Origin: JADFWK01 sp035527895
GTDB lineage: Bacteria > Desulfobacterota > DSM-4660 > Desulfatiglandales > B25-G16
DNA length: 64,000 bases
Assembly (NCBI GenBank): GCA_035527895.1
Contig: DATKZQ010000046.1
Coordinates: forward strand, 1-64,000
Direction of reading: 5' to 3'
Below are positions 26,395-34,842 of this stretch, piece after piece. A program made the translations under genes and the position numbers. Position 1 is the first letter of the stretch, and each line of letters begins with the position of its first letter. The notes beneath the pieces are model-generated. The model made no database searches, was not told the DNA's origin, and worked only from the letters and a program-made list of their open reading frames with translations.

Positions 26395-27510
26395 CTACCC
26401 GCTTTTCAAGAGTTTATTGCAGAGAGACCGGGAAACACCATGCACGTAAAGGAGATCGCCTTTGTCGCCGGTTTTTTCGAGAATGTTGTTCAACGCGGTT
26501 CTCTTTTTGTTGAGGGCCGCTGTTTTCAAATGACTGAGATTCACATCCGGCAACGACCGGGTCTCGATCACTCCTCTTGTCTTCGAAAGTTCCAGTAATT
26601 CGGCGGCGATGGGCGTTCGCACGAGAACCGTATTCCATCCCTCGATTCCCTCTGCTGCGCCTACGGAGATATCTGCGAATTCAGCTGTCATATCCATGCA
26701 GAGATGGCACGTGGGCATGATGAATTCCCTTACGTGTTCCAGTGGAAAGGTAAGGGTACCCGCTCTTGTGTAAACGTTGAATTGGTTTGCAGGCGGAGGA
26801 GGTATATCGAACCCGACCACCTGTGATAGGTCACAGTTCTCCTTCAGGAAGTCATGGAATGGGTCAGGAGACAGTGCCCAGGTGCAAAACAGGCCGATGA
26901 TGAGGTTAACGCGTGCGATCGGTACCCTGTTCTGCGGCGGATCCTTCTTCATTTTTGCCAGGGACAGCACCTGACACGGCGTTGCTACTATTCCAAGCCT
27001 GTCCGCGCCATCTCGAGGGACGTGGTTGAGGGTCTCCAAGACCGGACAGGCCATAAAGCTGGATCGGGCTCCCTGGAGTATCTCAGCCTTGGTTCGAGCC
27101 ATGAAGGCGTGAGGAATCATGTCATCAAGCATTTTGGTTAGGATTGCGCCATCGATAAACCCCTCTGCCAGTGCCAACGTCAGGAGGGCAGTCACGGTCC
27201 CCCCGTACTGGGTCTTTTCCCTCACCGTTTCGTCTGTCGCTCGTGCAATCAGCACATCCTTGACTGGGCCCAGCGAATCATCACCGTAGTCTTCACCGAA
27301 CAGGTGTCTGCTGATGGCACCCAAATCCGTCTCGGTCCGAGGGCAGTATTTGTGGCACTGGCCCTCGGGAATAGTGCACGTATCCAGTGTCACAATCCTG
27401 CCCCTGTAAGAGACGAGGTAAGGACAGCTGCCTGCACATGCACCGCAGTAAGTACAGAGATTTGCCTCTATGACCTCTTTTTGGAGTTCCCTGCAACCTC
27501 TAACGCTCAT
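26395..27510 (-). CDS. FrhB-like [4Fe-4S] flavoprotein
   Basis: About 371 residues of the coenzyme F420 hydrogenase/dehydrogenase beta-subunit family. An N-terminal cluster motif, CTYCGACAGSCPYL, is followed by the FrhB N- and C-terminal domains, with YGGTVTALLTLAL, ATPCQVLSLAKM and NLIIGLFCTWAL. In bacteria such proteins often transfer electrons between ferredoxin and other carriers via FAD and do not imply F420. The ATG at 27510 has GAGGAGA about 10 bases upstream; the frame also has an earlier TTG (27546) without a ribosome site. It ends 138 bases before iorA, so it probably belongs to the same operon and could be the redox partner of IorAB. Confidence 0.9.
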   Translation of the reverse strand: MSVRGCRELQKEVIEANLCTYCGACAGSCPYLVSYRGRIVTLDTCTIPEGQCHKYCPRTETDLGAISRHLFGEDYGDDSLGPVKDVLIARATDETVREKTQYGGTVTALLTLALAEGFIDGAILTKMLDDMIPHAFMARTKAEILQGARSSFMACPVLETLNHVPRDGADRLGIVATPCQVLSLAKMKKDPPQNRVPIARVNLIIGLFCTWALSPDPFHDFLKENCDLSQVVGFDIPPPPANQFNVYTRAGTLTFPLEHVREFIMPTCHLCMDMTAEFADISVGAAEGIEGWNTVLVRTPIAAELLELSKTRGVIETRSLPDVNLSHLKTAALNKKRTALNNILEKTGDKGDLLYVHGVSRSLCNKLLKSG

Positions 27511-27859
27511 GCCTGTCCAGATCTCCTCATAGTTGACATGTTTCAAAACGAATCAGAAAACAGGCTCCTGAAGGCATTGCTATCCGTGAACATTCTAAGG
27601 GGTATCCGGCCCCCCGTAATGCCTGCGAGGCGATTTTACGGAACGGATAGTCTCATACGGTGCCTTCTGTGCACGCAAAGCGGTACTGCTGGTTCCGGTC
27701 CTCGATCTGCTGAACCCGTACTGCGGATTTTTGCGTACTATAGCAGATAGGTACGATGGGAGAGAAATACTTTTTGAAGACACTGGAGATCTATCCGGCC
27801 CGCACCGGCTGGTCCTATCGTCTTGAAGACGTTGAAGGATACTATTGCCAAGTCAAACA

Positions 27860-27907
27860 GAATAAATGTTCCTCATTATGCTGCGGAGCTAAGGCAATAA
27901 TCGAAAA
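27860..27907 (+). repeat. Single copy of the outer arm of element B
   Basis: GAATAAATG...TGCGGAGCTAAGGCAATAATCGA here matches, over nearly 50 bases with about 70% identity, the right outer end of the palindromic element at 41738-42336. No convincing left partner was found close by; a weak candidate lies at about 26288. The 27547-28413 gap holds no other recognisable feature except the hairpin at 28017-28050. Confidence 0.5.
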
Positions 27908-28016
27908 TGGGAAACGTATGGACTAAAGGATCACAGCGGGACGCATGACGGACGGCAAGTTATGGGAGAAATCAGATCGGGGCTGCGCTGAGAAGATCAC
28001 AGGTTTGAGACTGCAA

Positions 28017-28050
28017 AAGACCCGCAGATCTGAGATGACCTGCGGGTCTT
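28017..28050 (-). terminator. Likely terminator of the PfkB kinase gene
   Basis: An 11-bp perfect stem, AAGACCCGCAG (28017-28027) with CTGCGGGTCTT (28040-28050), encloses a 12-base loop. Read on the minus strand it ends in TCTTTTG. It lies about 360 bases downstream of the kinase stop codon on that strand. Confidence 0.6.
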
Positions 28051-28413
28051 GTTATGGTTTATCCGCAACAAATTTCCAATTGGAAGACCTGTGGTTAAGC
28101 TGATAATTGCCTCTCCAACGTTCCACCTCTCTTAAATCGGCTTCCCGTGGTGCCGATACCATCTCCAAGAGATACACGAACACCCGAGAAGCCTCTCGCA
28201 TGCTGCAACGAACTCACTGATAGTTAAGTTTAACCGTTCAAAGCTGTAAATACCAGCCGGTTTAGCATATTTGTGTTAGAGTCGTGCTGCATTACGTTTA
28301 TTTCAACGATTTCTTTCTATAGCAATTGTTAGGTGTTTAACCGGGTTTTTCATTCATCACTTTAATTATAAGATAATTCGAAAACGACAATTGTAAAGGC
28401 CTCGTCAGCACAT

Positions 28414-29346
28414 TTATTGCTGCCCGCTCAGGAGCTTTCCTATCTCCTCAAGCCCGAGAATACCCCTCCGCGCGCCCACTTCCTTGCACTTGAGGGCTGC
28501 AGCTGCAGAGGCGAAACGCATGCACTGTGCCATATCCCACCCCTGAAGCAGTCCGAATATGTACGCACCGTGATATACATCACCGGCTCCTGTGGTATCA
28601 ACTACGTCTACGGGAAAGGCTTTTTGAACGATTACCTGCTGATCTCTCAGGCCTACACTCCCTTTTGAGCCGCGGGTTATAACCACCTCTTTGGGTCCCA
28701 GTCGATGAAGTGCCTCCAGGGCCTCCCCAACAGGCGCATCTTTTCCCACAAGGGGCTGTGCGAAACCCTCTGAAGCAATCAGGATATCCACCAGAGACAG
28801 TAATTCCAGCGAGCCGTCCCTCATGGTCCCGGCGTCCATGACTGCGATAAGCCCTTTCTCTCTGGCCTGTCGCGCTGCTTCGATGGATGCTTCGATCATG
28901 AGGCCATCCAGGTGGAGGATTCTGGCCTCTGAAAAAGGGCTCAGGTCAACGTCGGCGGACCTCAGGTGGGGTACGGTTCCGCGGTGCCAGAACACAGTCC
29001 TGTTCCCGGCCGCTTCGGTTGTGGCAATGAAGGCAAACTGGGAGGTATATCCGGGGGTAATCTTCAAAAAGGTGTGGTCGATCTTCTCTTCCTCGAGCCC
29101 TTTAATGATTTCAATGCCGAATTGATCGTCTGATATGGAACCGAGAAATGACGTTGGTATACCCAGGCGAGATAGGGTGACCAGGGCGGTGGAGGCCGGC
29201 CCGCCGCACTGGATATGCAGGTCTAGAAGCTCGCATTTGCCGTCTTCTTCAGGATAGACGGTGAGCCGTCCCAGGAAATCAAGGCAGGCCTGTCCGAGAC
29301 CGATAACGCGTATATCCCTAAGGATGGCTGTGCTCTTCTTGGTCAA
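28414..29346 (-). CDS. PfkB/ribokinase-family sugar kinase
   Basis: 310 residues, the standard family length. The PfkB signature 2 is intact (DTTGAGDVYHGAYI), giving the catalytic Asp of GAGD; the N-terminal GGPASTALVTLSRLG is signature-1-like. These kinases phosphorylate sugars, nucleosides or related alcohols with ATP; the substrate is not readable. The first codon is TTG 29346 with only a weak ribosome site (AAGAGA), so the exact start is uncertain. It is upstream of a DUF3783 gene on the same strand, with an 82-base gap. Confidence 0.9.
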   Translation of the reverse strand: MTKKSTAILRDIRVIGLGQACLDFLGRLTVYPEEDGKCELLDLHIQCGGPASTALVTLSRLGIPTSFLGSISDDQFGIEIIKGLEEEKIDHTFLKITPGYTSQFAFIATTEAAGNRTVFWHRGTVPHLRSADVDLSPFSEARILHLDGLMIEASIEAARQAREKGLIAVMDAGTMRDGSLELLSLVDILIASEGFAQPLVGKDAPVGEALEALHRLGPKEVVITRGSKGSVGLRDQQVIVQKAFPVDVVDTTGAGDVYHGAYIFGLLQGWDMAQCMRFASAAAALKCKEVGARRGILGLEEIGKLLSGQQ

Positions 29347-29428
29347 GGGGCGAGATCTCTTACGAAGCTGCCAACGGATTTTGAGGGTACCTTTTCTTCG
29401 ATATCTTGAAGTCTATTGCAGAACCTGC

Positions 29429-29878
29429 TTATCTGTGAACGTACTTGTTCACATCCTCTCCTTGTTTCTTGGTTGCCTCTGTTTCGGCTGCGGATTCACT
29501 CAGTAACTGTGCAACTGACCACATTTCCGAAACGGGAGTTACGCTTGCCCAAAGTTGAGAGGGCAATTCAGAAAGACGGTAAACCGCGATGAGCTTGTAG
29601 AGCTCCTTTTGAGCGAGGCCGGACATAATGACTGCCCTGTTCATTTCGGAATCCTCTCCCAGGCCTGAGCTATGAGGTGACCCTATAAGTTCTTTAAGGG
29701 TTTTTCCGCTGTCGCTGTTCGAAACAAAGACCACCGGTAAATCACTGAAACCGTTTTCCTCTAAGAGATAGAGCAGAGTCGACTGCTCCGGTGCTGGATA
29801 GCCACACACCAGGATCTTCCGTGGCCCGTACATTTTCTTTTCTGATCTTCCTGCCTTCTTAAACGAATCCGTGTTCAT
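29429..29878 (-). CDS. DUF3783 domain protein
   Basis: 149 residues. The middle (MNRAVIMSGLAQKELYKLIAVYRLSELPSQLWASVTPVSE) matches the conserved core of DUF3783, a family of unknown function common in anaerobes. The N-terminal part (KILVCGYPAPEQSTLLYLLEENGF) is a likely alpha/beta segment. It precedes the PfkB kinase gene and probably shares its transcript. No signal peptide. The 29879-30282 gap upstream contains no recognisable gene. Confidence 0.8.
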   Translation of the reverse strand: MNTDSFKKAGRSEKKMYGPRKILVCGYPAPEQSTLLYLLEENGFSDLPVVFVSNSDSGKTLKELIGSPHSSGLGEDSEMNRAVIMSGLAQKELYKLIAVYRLSELPSQLWASVTPVSEMWSVAQLLSESAAETEATKKQGEDVNKYVHR

Positions 29879-30282
29879 AGCTCACGTTCCGGCGCGGTGT
29901 TTTTGTAGATCGAAAGAACAGACCGAAGAGGCTTATGGTACCCGTAATGACCGAAAAGGGTGTATGCCCCTCCAGACGGTTCAATAGACCTATAATTTAC
30001 TAAACAAATCCCCGAAAAACAAGATGCAAATATCATGCAGAAAATACGGCAAAAGTGCCGTAGCACGAGAGAAGCGTATGGGCAAAAGAGTATCGCTTTA
30101 TTTTTAACGCGGGGCGCTTCGAGTTTCGAGTTGTTGAAAAAATGCCCTATAGAAAATATCATGCTCATTCAACCGGTTATCTCTCAGAATGACGGGACCC
30201 TGTGCACGCCAGAGATAGAGTTGCGAAATAGTTTATTATCGTCTATGATGCATAAGAGTGCCAGCTTCTATCCGGAGTGGGT

Positions 30283-31077
30283 ATGGGTAATACAACAGTC
30301 TATACCGTGCGGGCGCCGTATCACGTGCAGCCACCAAACACAGGCATCTGCCGGATGTTAAGCGTCTTTCTCCTTTTCTTTATCATCCCCCTGTCATTTT
30401 GTGGCTTGACGCATGGCTTTTCCTCCAAAGTGCCCAAGGAGGGATACGAGAAGCGCAGATACGATATGGTTGCCATGCAGATCGTAGCAAGGGGTATCAA
30501 GGATGAAGGGGTCTTGAGGGCAATGCGCCAGGTTCCCCGTCATCTGTTCGTTCCAGAAGGGAGTAAAGGTTCTGCCTATGGAGACTTTCCCCTGCCTATC
30601 GGGTATGGCCAGACCATCTCGCAGCCGTATATTGTGGCATTCATGACCGAGTTGCTTAAGCCGGGACAAGACGATATTGCCTTGGAGGTAGGGACCGGTT
30701 CCGGTTATCAGGCAGCAGTACTGAGTGAGATAGTAAAAGATGTCTTCACCATTGAGATTATTCCTCCCCTCGGAAGGGCTGCAGAAAGGCGCCTGAAGGA
30801 GCTGGGGTATGAGAACATCACCGTAAAAGTGGCAGACGGCTACTATGGATGGGAAGACCACGCCCCTTTTGACTGTATTGTTGTAACGGCAGCAGCCGAT
30901 CACATACCCCCACCCCTGATTCAGCAGCTTAAGAAGGGAGGGAAGATGGCCATCCCGGTAGGTCACCCCTTCAGCGTGCAAAACCTGATGCTAGTAGAAA
31001 AATCGGAGGACGGCGAGGTAAAGACTCGAAACATCTTGCCGGTTAGATTTGTGCCCTTCCGTCGCACATGGAAATGA
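30283..31077 (+). CDS. pcm: Protein-L-isoaspartate O-methyltransferase, exported form
   Basis: Pcm uses S-adenosylmethionine to methylate isoaspartyl residues so they can be repaired. Motifs are intact: RAMRQVPRHLFVP, GYGQTISQPYIVAFM, the SAM loop LEVGTGSGYQAAVL and VTAAADHIP. A hydrophobic stretch (MLSVFLLFFIIPLSFC, from 30355) ahead of the catalytic part suggests an exported or membrane-anchored form, as seen in some related bacteria. The ATG at 30283 has GGAG 5 bases upstream, whereas 30355, which would start directly at the signal, lacks a ribosome site; the true start is therefore open. It is 134 bases ahead of the membrane spermidine-synthase-like gene, in the same direction. Confidence 0.93.
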   Translation: MGNTTVYTVRAPYHVQPPNTGICRMLSVFLLFFIIPLSFCGLTHGFSSKVPKEGYEKRRYDMVAMQIVARGIKDEGVLRAMRQVPRHLFVPEGSKGSAYGDFPLPIGYGQTISQPYIVAFMTELLKPGQDDIALEVGTGSGYQAAVLSEIVKDVFTIEIIPPLGRAAERRLKELGYENITVKVADGYYGWEDHAPFDCIVVTAAADHIPPPLIQQLKKGGKMAIPVGHPFSVQNLMLVEKSEDGEVKTRNILPVRFVPFRRTWK

Positions 31078-31211
31078 TGGAAAGACGTTGCATCCCATGT
31101 CCTTCAACAATGATCAGAACGCTACTCCTTCCTGCGAGTATCTTGAGGGCACTGCGGTTTAGTAGGGTTTGCCCGCAGGATAGAGAACAAAAAGAAGGGA
31201 GCTGAACTACC

Positions 31212-33623
31212 TTGTTTCCCTTTCTTGCTCTCCTCTGTATCTCTTCAAGTTCCCTGGCCTTTGAACTCGTTCTCATGCGGCTTTTTAGTATCGTCCAATG
31301 GTATCACTTTGCATATATGGTTATCAGTATAGCGCTCCTGGGATTTGCTGCGAGCGGGACCCTATTGGCTGTTATCCAGACCAGAACCAGGTGGCACCCT
31401 GCTGAGCGGCAGAACGCCCTTATTTTTCCGCTTACCTCTTTCTTGCTTTTCCTGGCTACGATAGCAAGCTTTTCTGTAGCACAAAAGATCCCCTTCTCGC
31501 CCTTCCAGTTGGCCTGGCACAAGCAGCAATATCTCTATCTTACAGGTTACTATGTATCCTTTTTTATCCCCTTCTTCTTGGCAGGATGTTTCATCGGCTT
31601 ACACTTCATGCATTTCAGGGAACAAATAGGCCGGGTCTATTGCTTTAACTTGCTGGGCTCAGGTGTGGGAGTGGCAATAGCAATGATTTCCTTCTTTTTG
31701 TTGCCTCCCAAACTCTTGCTTCTATCCCCAAGCCTTTTTGCGTTGTTGGGTTTCTTTTTCTCCTTACAAAGGATGGCGAGGACGAAGCGTTTTCTCATGG
31801 TGAGCATGATAGGCGTTTTACCCCTTTCCGCCTATCTAATACAGGGAGGAATAGAGTTAAAGATCTCTCAATTTAAAGATATCAGTAAGGGCCTGCAACT
31901 GCCGGGGGCGCAGGTCGAATACGAGGAATATTCGCCTCTCGGACTGGTACAGGTAGTGGCCGCTCCCTCGCTCAGGTTCGCACCGGGGTTGAGTCTTTTG
32001 TATGACCGGAGCCTTCCTCCTCAAAAGGAGCTTTTCGTTGACGGGAATACATACGGCGCTGTCACCAATTTTGAAGGCAACAGGGACGCCCTGGCGTATC
32101 TTGACTACGGCACGTTTGCGCTTGCCTATCATGTAATCTCCCCCCAAGATGTACTGGTACTCAGTTCAGCAGGGGGAAGTCAGATTCTGGCTGCTTTGTA
32201 CCACTCCGCCGGTCACATACAAGGTGTTGAGTCTCATCCTTCAGTCGTCCGTCTTCTGAGGGGTCCCCTGAAATCCTTTACCCAGGGCATCTACGACAGC
32301 CACCCTCATGTTGATATTGAGGTGGCATCTCCCAGGGAGTTCATGGCCAAGGACCACGGGAGATTTGATCTTATCCAATTGAACCTGATTGGCAGCTGGG
32401 GCGGGGTCGGAGGAGGTATCTATGCTGCTGGAGAGAATTACAGTTATACCTTAGAGGCGTTCCGAGATTACTTCGACCACCTCAAGCCGCAGGGCATCCT
32501 GAGTGCATCTGCATGGCTCAGCACTCCTCCTCGGACGTTTCTGAAGCTTTTAAGCCTCGCAGCGGAGACCATACGAGGGGCCGGGCCAGGAAGTGTCTCT
32601 CAATCATTGGTTGCCATTCGGAGCTGGGCAACGGGGACCGTGCTTATGAAGAAGGGGGAATTCAGTGCTACGGACATCGCGCGAATCAAGGACTTCTGCA
32701 GGAAAAGGGGCTTTGATCTCGTCTATTATTCCGGGATTCGGATAGAGGAGGTCAACCGCTACAGCGTGTTGGATGCGCCCATATATTATGAAAGTGCTAT
32801 GAGCTTGTTGCAAAGGGATACGTGTCGGGAATTGTATGAGAATTACCTATTCAATATAAGACCACCAACTGACGATAAACCCTACTTTTTTCACTTCCTC
32901 AGGCTGTCAGCACTGCCGTATCTTCTCAAAACCATGGGTAAGGAATGGATCCCCTTCCTTGAGTGGGGATCGGTGATATTGTGGGGTACCTTGCTGCAGG
33001 CCCTGGTTCTAGCCCCCCTCTTCATATTTCTGCCCCTACTCTTCTTGAGAGGCGGGGCGAGGCCAGCTCCTCTGGGGAAGGGAAAGACCTTTGTCTACTT
33101 TTTCCTGATCGGACTGGCGTTCATGTTCGTGGAGATGGGTTTGATCCAAAAGACCATCCTGGTACTGATCCATCCGATCACTGCCCTCGCCCTGGTGTTG
33201 TTTGCTCTTCTGTTGTTCTCCGGCATAGGCAGCCTCTTGAGTTCCCGATTGGGTGAGAGCTGGCGCTGGCTACCATTTGGAGTTATACTCCTCTTCTTGC
33301 TGTTCTCCATCACGTGCATCGACGGGTTGTTCAGGACTTTTCTTGCTTACCCCCTTTTCCTTAAGTGTTTGCTCGTGGTCTCTTTGTTGGCGCCTTTGGG
33401 CCTTTTTATGGGTATGCCCTTTCCCATGGGGCTTCAGAAGGTCTCAGACAGGCAGAGCCACTATATACCGTGGGTGTGGGGGGTAAACGGGGTTGCCTCC
33501 GTCATTGCCCCTGTTTTAGGGAGCATGCTGAGTGTGTGGCTCGGCTTTCGCACACTCATGATTGCCAGTCTCTTACTCTATGCCGTGGCTGGATGGATAC
33601 TCCATCTTTTTGCCCGTGATTAA
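31212..33623 (+). CDS. Membrane protein with spermidine-synthase-like domain
   Basis: 803 residues. About seven membrane helices (roughly 1-215) precede a soluble methyltransferase-like domain resembling spermidine synthase (ALAYHVISPQDVLVLSSAGGSQILAALYH, VESHPSVVRLL, VASPREFM, FDLIQLNLIGSWGG). The final third (about 580-803) is again a bundle of membrane helices with MFVEMGLIQ and FMGMPFPMGLQKV, which is typical of this fused family in Desulfobacterota. The acceptor substrate is unknown and polyamine synthesis is not implied. The start is TTG 31212, as no ATG or GTG fits; AGAAGGGAG lies about 11 bases upstream. It may be co-transcribed with pcm. Confidence 0.85.
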   Translation: MFPFLALLCISSSSLAFELVLMRLFSIVQWYHFAYMVISIALLGFAASGTLLAVIQTRTRWHPAERQNALIFPLTSFLLFLATIASFSVAQKIPFSPFQLAWHKQQYLYLTGYYVSFFIPFFLAGCFIGLHFMHFREQIGRVYCFNLLGSGVGVAIAMISFFLLPPKLLLLSPSLFALLGFFFSLQRMARTKRFLMVSMIGVLPLSAYLIQGGIELKISQFKDISKGLQLPGAQVEYEEYSPLGLVQVVAAPSLRFAPGLSLLYDRSLPPQKELFVDGNTYGAVTNFEGNRDALAYLDYGTFALAYHVISPQDVLVLSSAGGSQILAALYHSAGHIQGVESHPSVVRLLRGPLKSFTQGIYDSHPHVDIEVASPREFMAKDHGRFDLIQLNLIGSWGGVGGGIYAAGENYSYTLEAFRDYFDHLKPQGILSASAWLSTPPRTFLKLLSLAAETIRGAGPGSVSQSLVAIRSWATGTVLMKKGEFSATDIARIKDFCRKRGFDLVYYSGIRIEEVNRYSVLDAPIYYESAMSLLQRDTCRELYENYLFNIRPPTDDKPYFFHFLRLSALPYLLKTMGKEWIPFLEWGSVILWGTLLQALVLAPLFIFLPLLFLRGGARPAPLGKGKTFVYFFLIGLAFMFVEMGLIQKTILVLIHPITALALVLFALLLFSGIGSLLSSRLGESWRWLPFGVILLFLLFSITCIDGLFRTFLAYPLFLKCLLVVSLLAPLGLFMGMPFPMGLQKVSDRQSHYIPWVWGVNGVASVIAPVLGSMLSVWLGFRTLMIASLLLYAVAGWILHLFARD

Positions 33624-33662
33624 GAAAGAGGGACACCGTCTGTGGCTTGTGAGGCCCATGGT

Positions 33663-33941
33663 TCAGAGCGAGAAAAGGAAACGGGTGAGCTGCATTAACC
33701 CCCTCACGCCGCGGTGACTTTTTGCCCTCGGATTAAAGTGCGACTCCTGATATATGACCGCCGCAATCAACCTCCAATCGAAGCCATGCATTGTTGCAGC
33801 TTCTTTGATGATGGGTTGGTATGTGAGCAGCCTCGTCTTGATCCGCTGGTGGAATTTCTTCAGGTCAAATCGGTCAAAGACCTGCTCGTCGCTGTAGTAG
33901 CCCCGGTAGATGTCGTCGAATGTCCCATGGGCCTTGATCAT
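33663..33941 (-). pseudogene. Fragment of MltF-like lytic transglycosylase
   Basis: The 92-residue frame holds only the middle of a membrane-bound lytic murein transglycosylase: FDWRLIAAVIYQESHFNPRAKS, whose Glu of QESH is the catalytic residue of the SLT domain, then GVRGLMQLT, after which the sequence diverges (RFLFSL) and stops. The N-terminal substrate-binding domain and most of the SLT domain are missing. It directly abuts, with 4 bases overlap, a truncated CoA-binding gene on the same strand. Both are cut at the junction, so this looks like the scar of a deletion or recombination. Confidence 0.8.
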
Positions 33942-34717
33942 GTCCGCCCGCCTTTCAAGACGATGACCGGCTTGCTGCGGTTTATGCGGCTTGCAGTTTC
34001 AAGATACCGCCTGCCTTCACCCACACTCTCGAGGTACAGCACGATAATGCCGGTATGGGGATCCTGTTCCAGGTACTCCAGGTAGTCGGCACAGGTAACC
34101 ATGGCCTCATTTCCGGATCCAACGAACAGAGAAACACCTATCCCCTGTTGCTCCGCCCAATGGATGAGCTGGAGACCGAGGTTACCCGATTGGGAGACAA
34201 AGGCCACAGATCCCTTCCTGGGCCTGGTGTGACTTCCGGTGGCAAATAAGTTAACATAAGGGCAAACGATCCCCATGGTATTGGGGCCGACAAGGGTCAA
34301 ATCGTTTTGCCTGCAGATCGAAACGATGCGGTTCTCGAGATGGCGGCCGGCCTCATCCGTCTCGCCGAAACCGGAGGTGATTACCACCACACCTTTCACT
34401 CCATGATCGCCGCAGGCTTCGAGGATCGCCGGGAGCGTCTGCGCCGGCGTGGTCACGAACGCCACGTCCACGGGATCCGGAATATCCGAGATACGGCTGA
34501 AGGCAGGGAGGCCGCACATGACCTTCTCTTTGGGGTTAACGGGATATATCCTTCCCTGGAAATTGCCGGCGACGATGTTGGTGAGGATAAGCTGTCCCCA
34601 TTTCCCGAAGGTGGAAGAGGCGCCGATAACTGCGACCGATGAAGGGTTGAAAATAGCCTCTAAGCCGGCGCCGATATCGAAGTATCGAGGGTTGTTGACC
34701 GAAGCCTGCTCGTTCAT
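33938..34717 (-). pseudogene. Acyl-CoA synthetase (NDP-forming) alpha, 3'-truncated
   Basis: 259 residues match the CoA-binding and first ligase parts of NDP-forming acyl-CoA synthetase (PSSVAVIGASSTFGKWGQ, GVVVITSGFGE, LVGPNTMGIV, VSQSGNLGLQLIHWA, KPVIVLKGGRT). A full enzyme would continue after GGRT with the HTG phosphohistidine region and the remaining domains, which are absent. An intact relative, at 39301-40731, has that continuation (SGRTPEGARASASHTGA). A GGAGG-like ribosome site is not obvious at the ATG. The truncated gene could still be translated but is unlikely to be active. Confidence 0.8.
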
Positions 34718-34842
34718 GCAATTCCTGCCCGCACGTGTGAACGTGAATTTTCAGCGATCAGTTCGCAATCGATCATAATGAAGTGCGATCGTCAGATTTC
34801 CCTTTTTCCCCGCTTCAAATATCGGTCTCCACCTGCCAACCG

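Noticed and set aside
26395..27510. Evidence for coenzyme F420 metabolism
   Set aside because: FrhB-like proteins are common in bacteria without F420; no F420 biosynthesis gene is present in the window.
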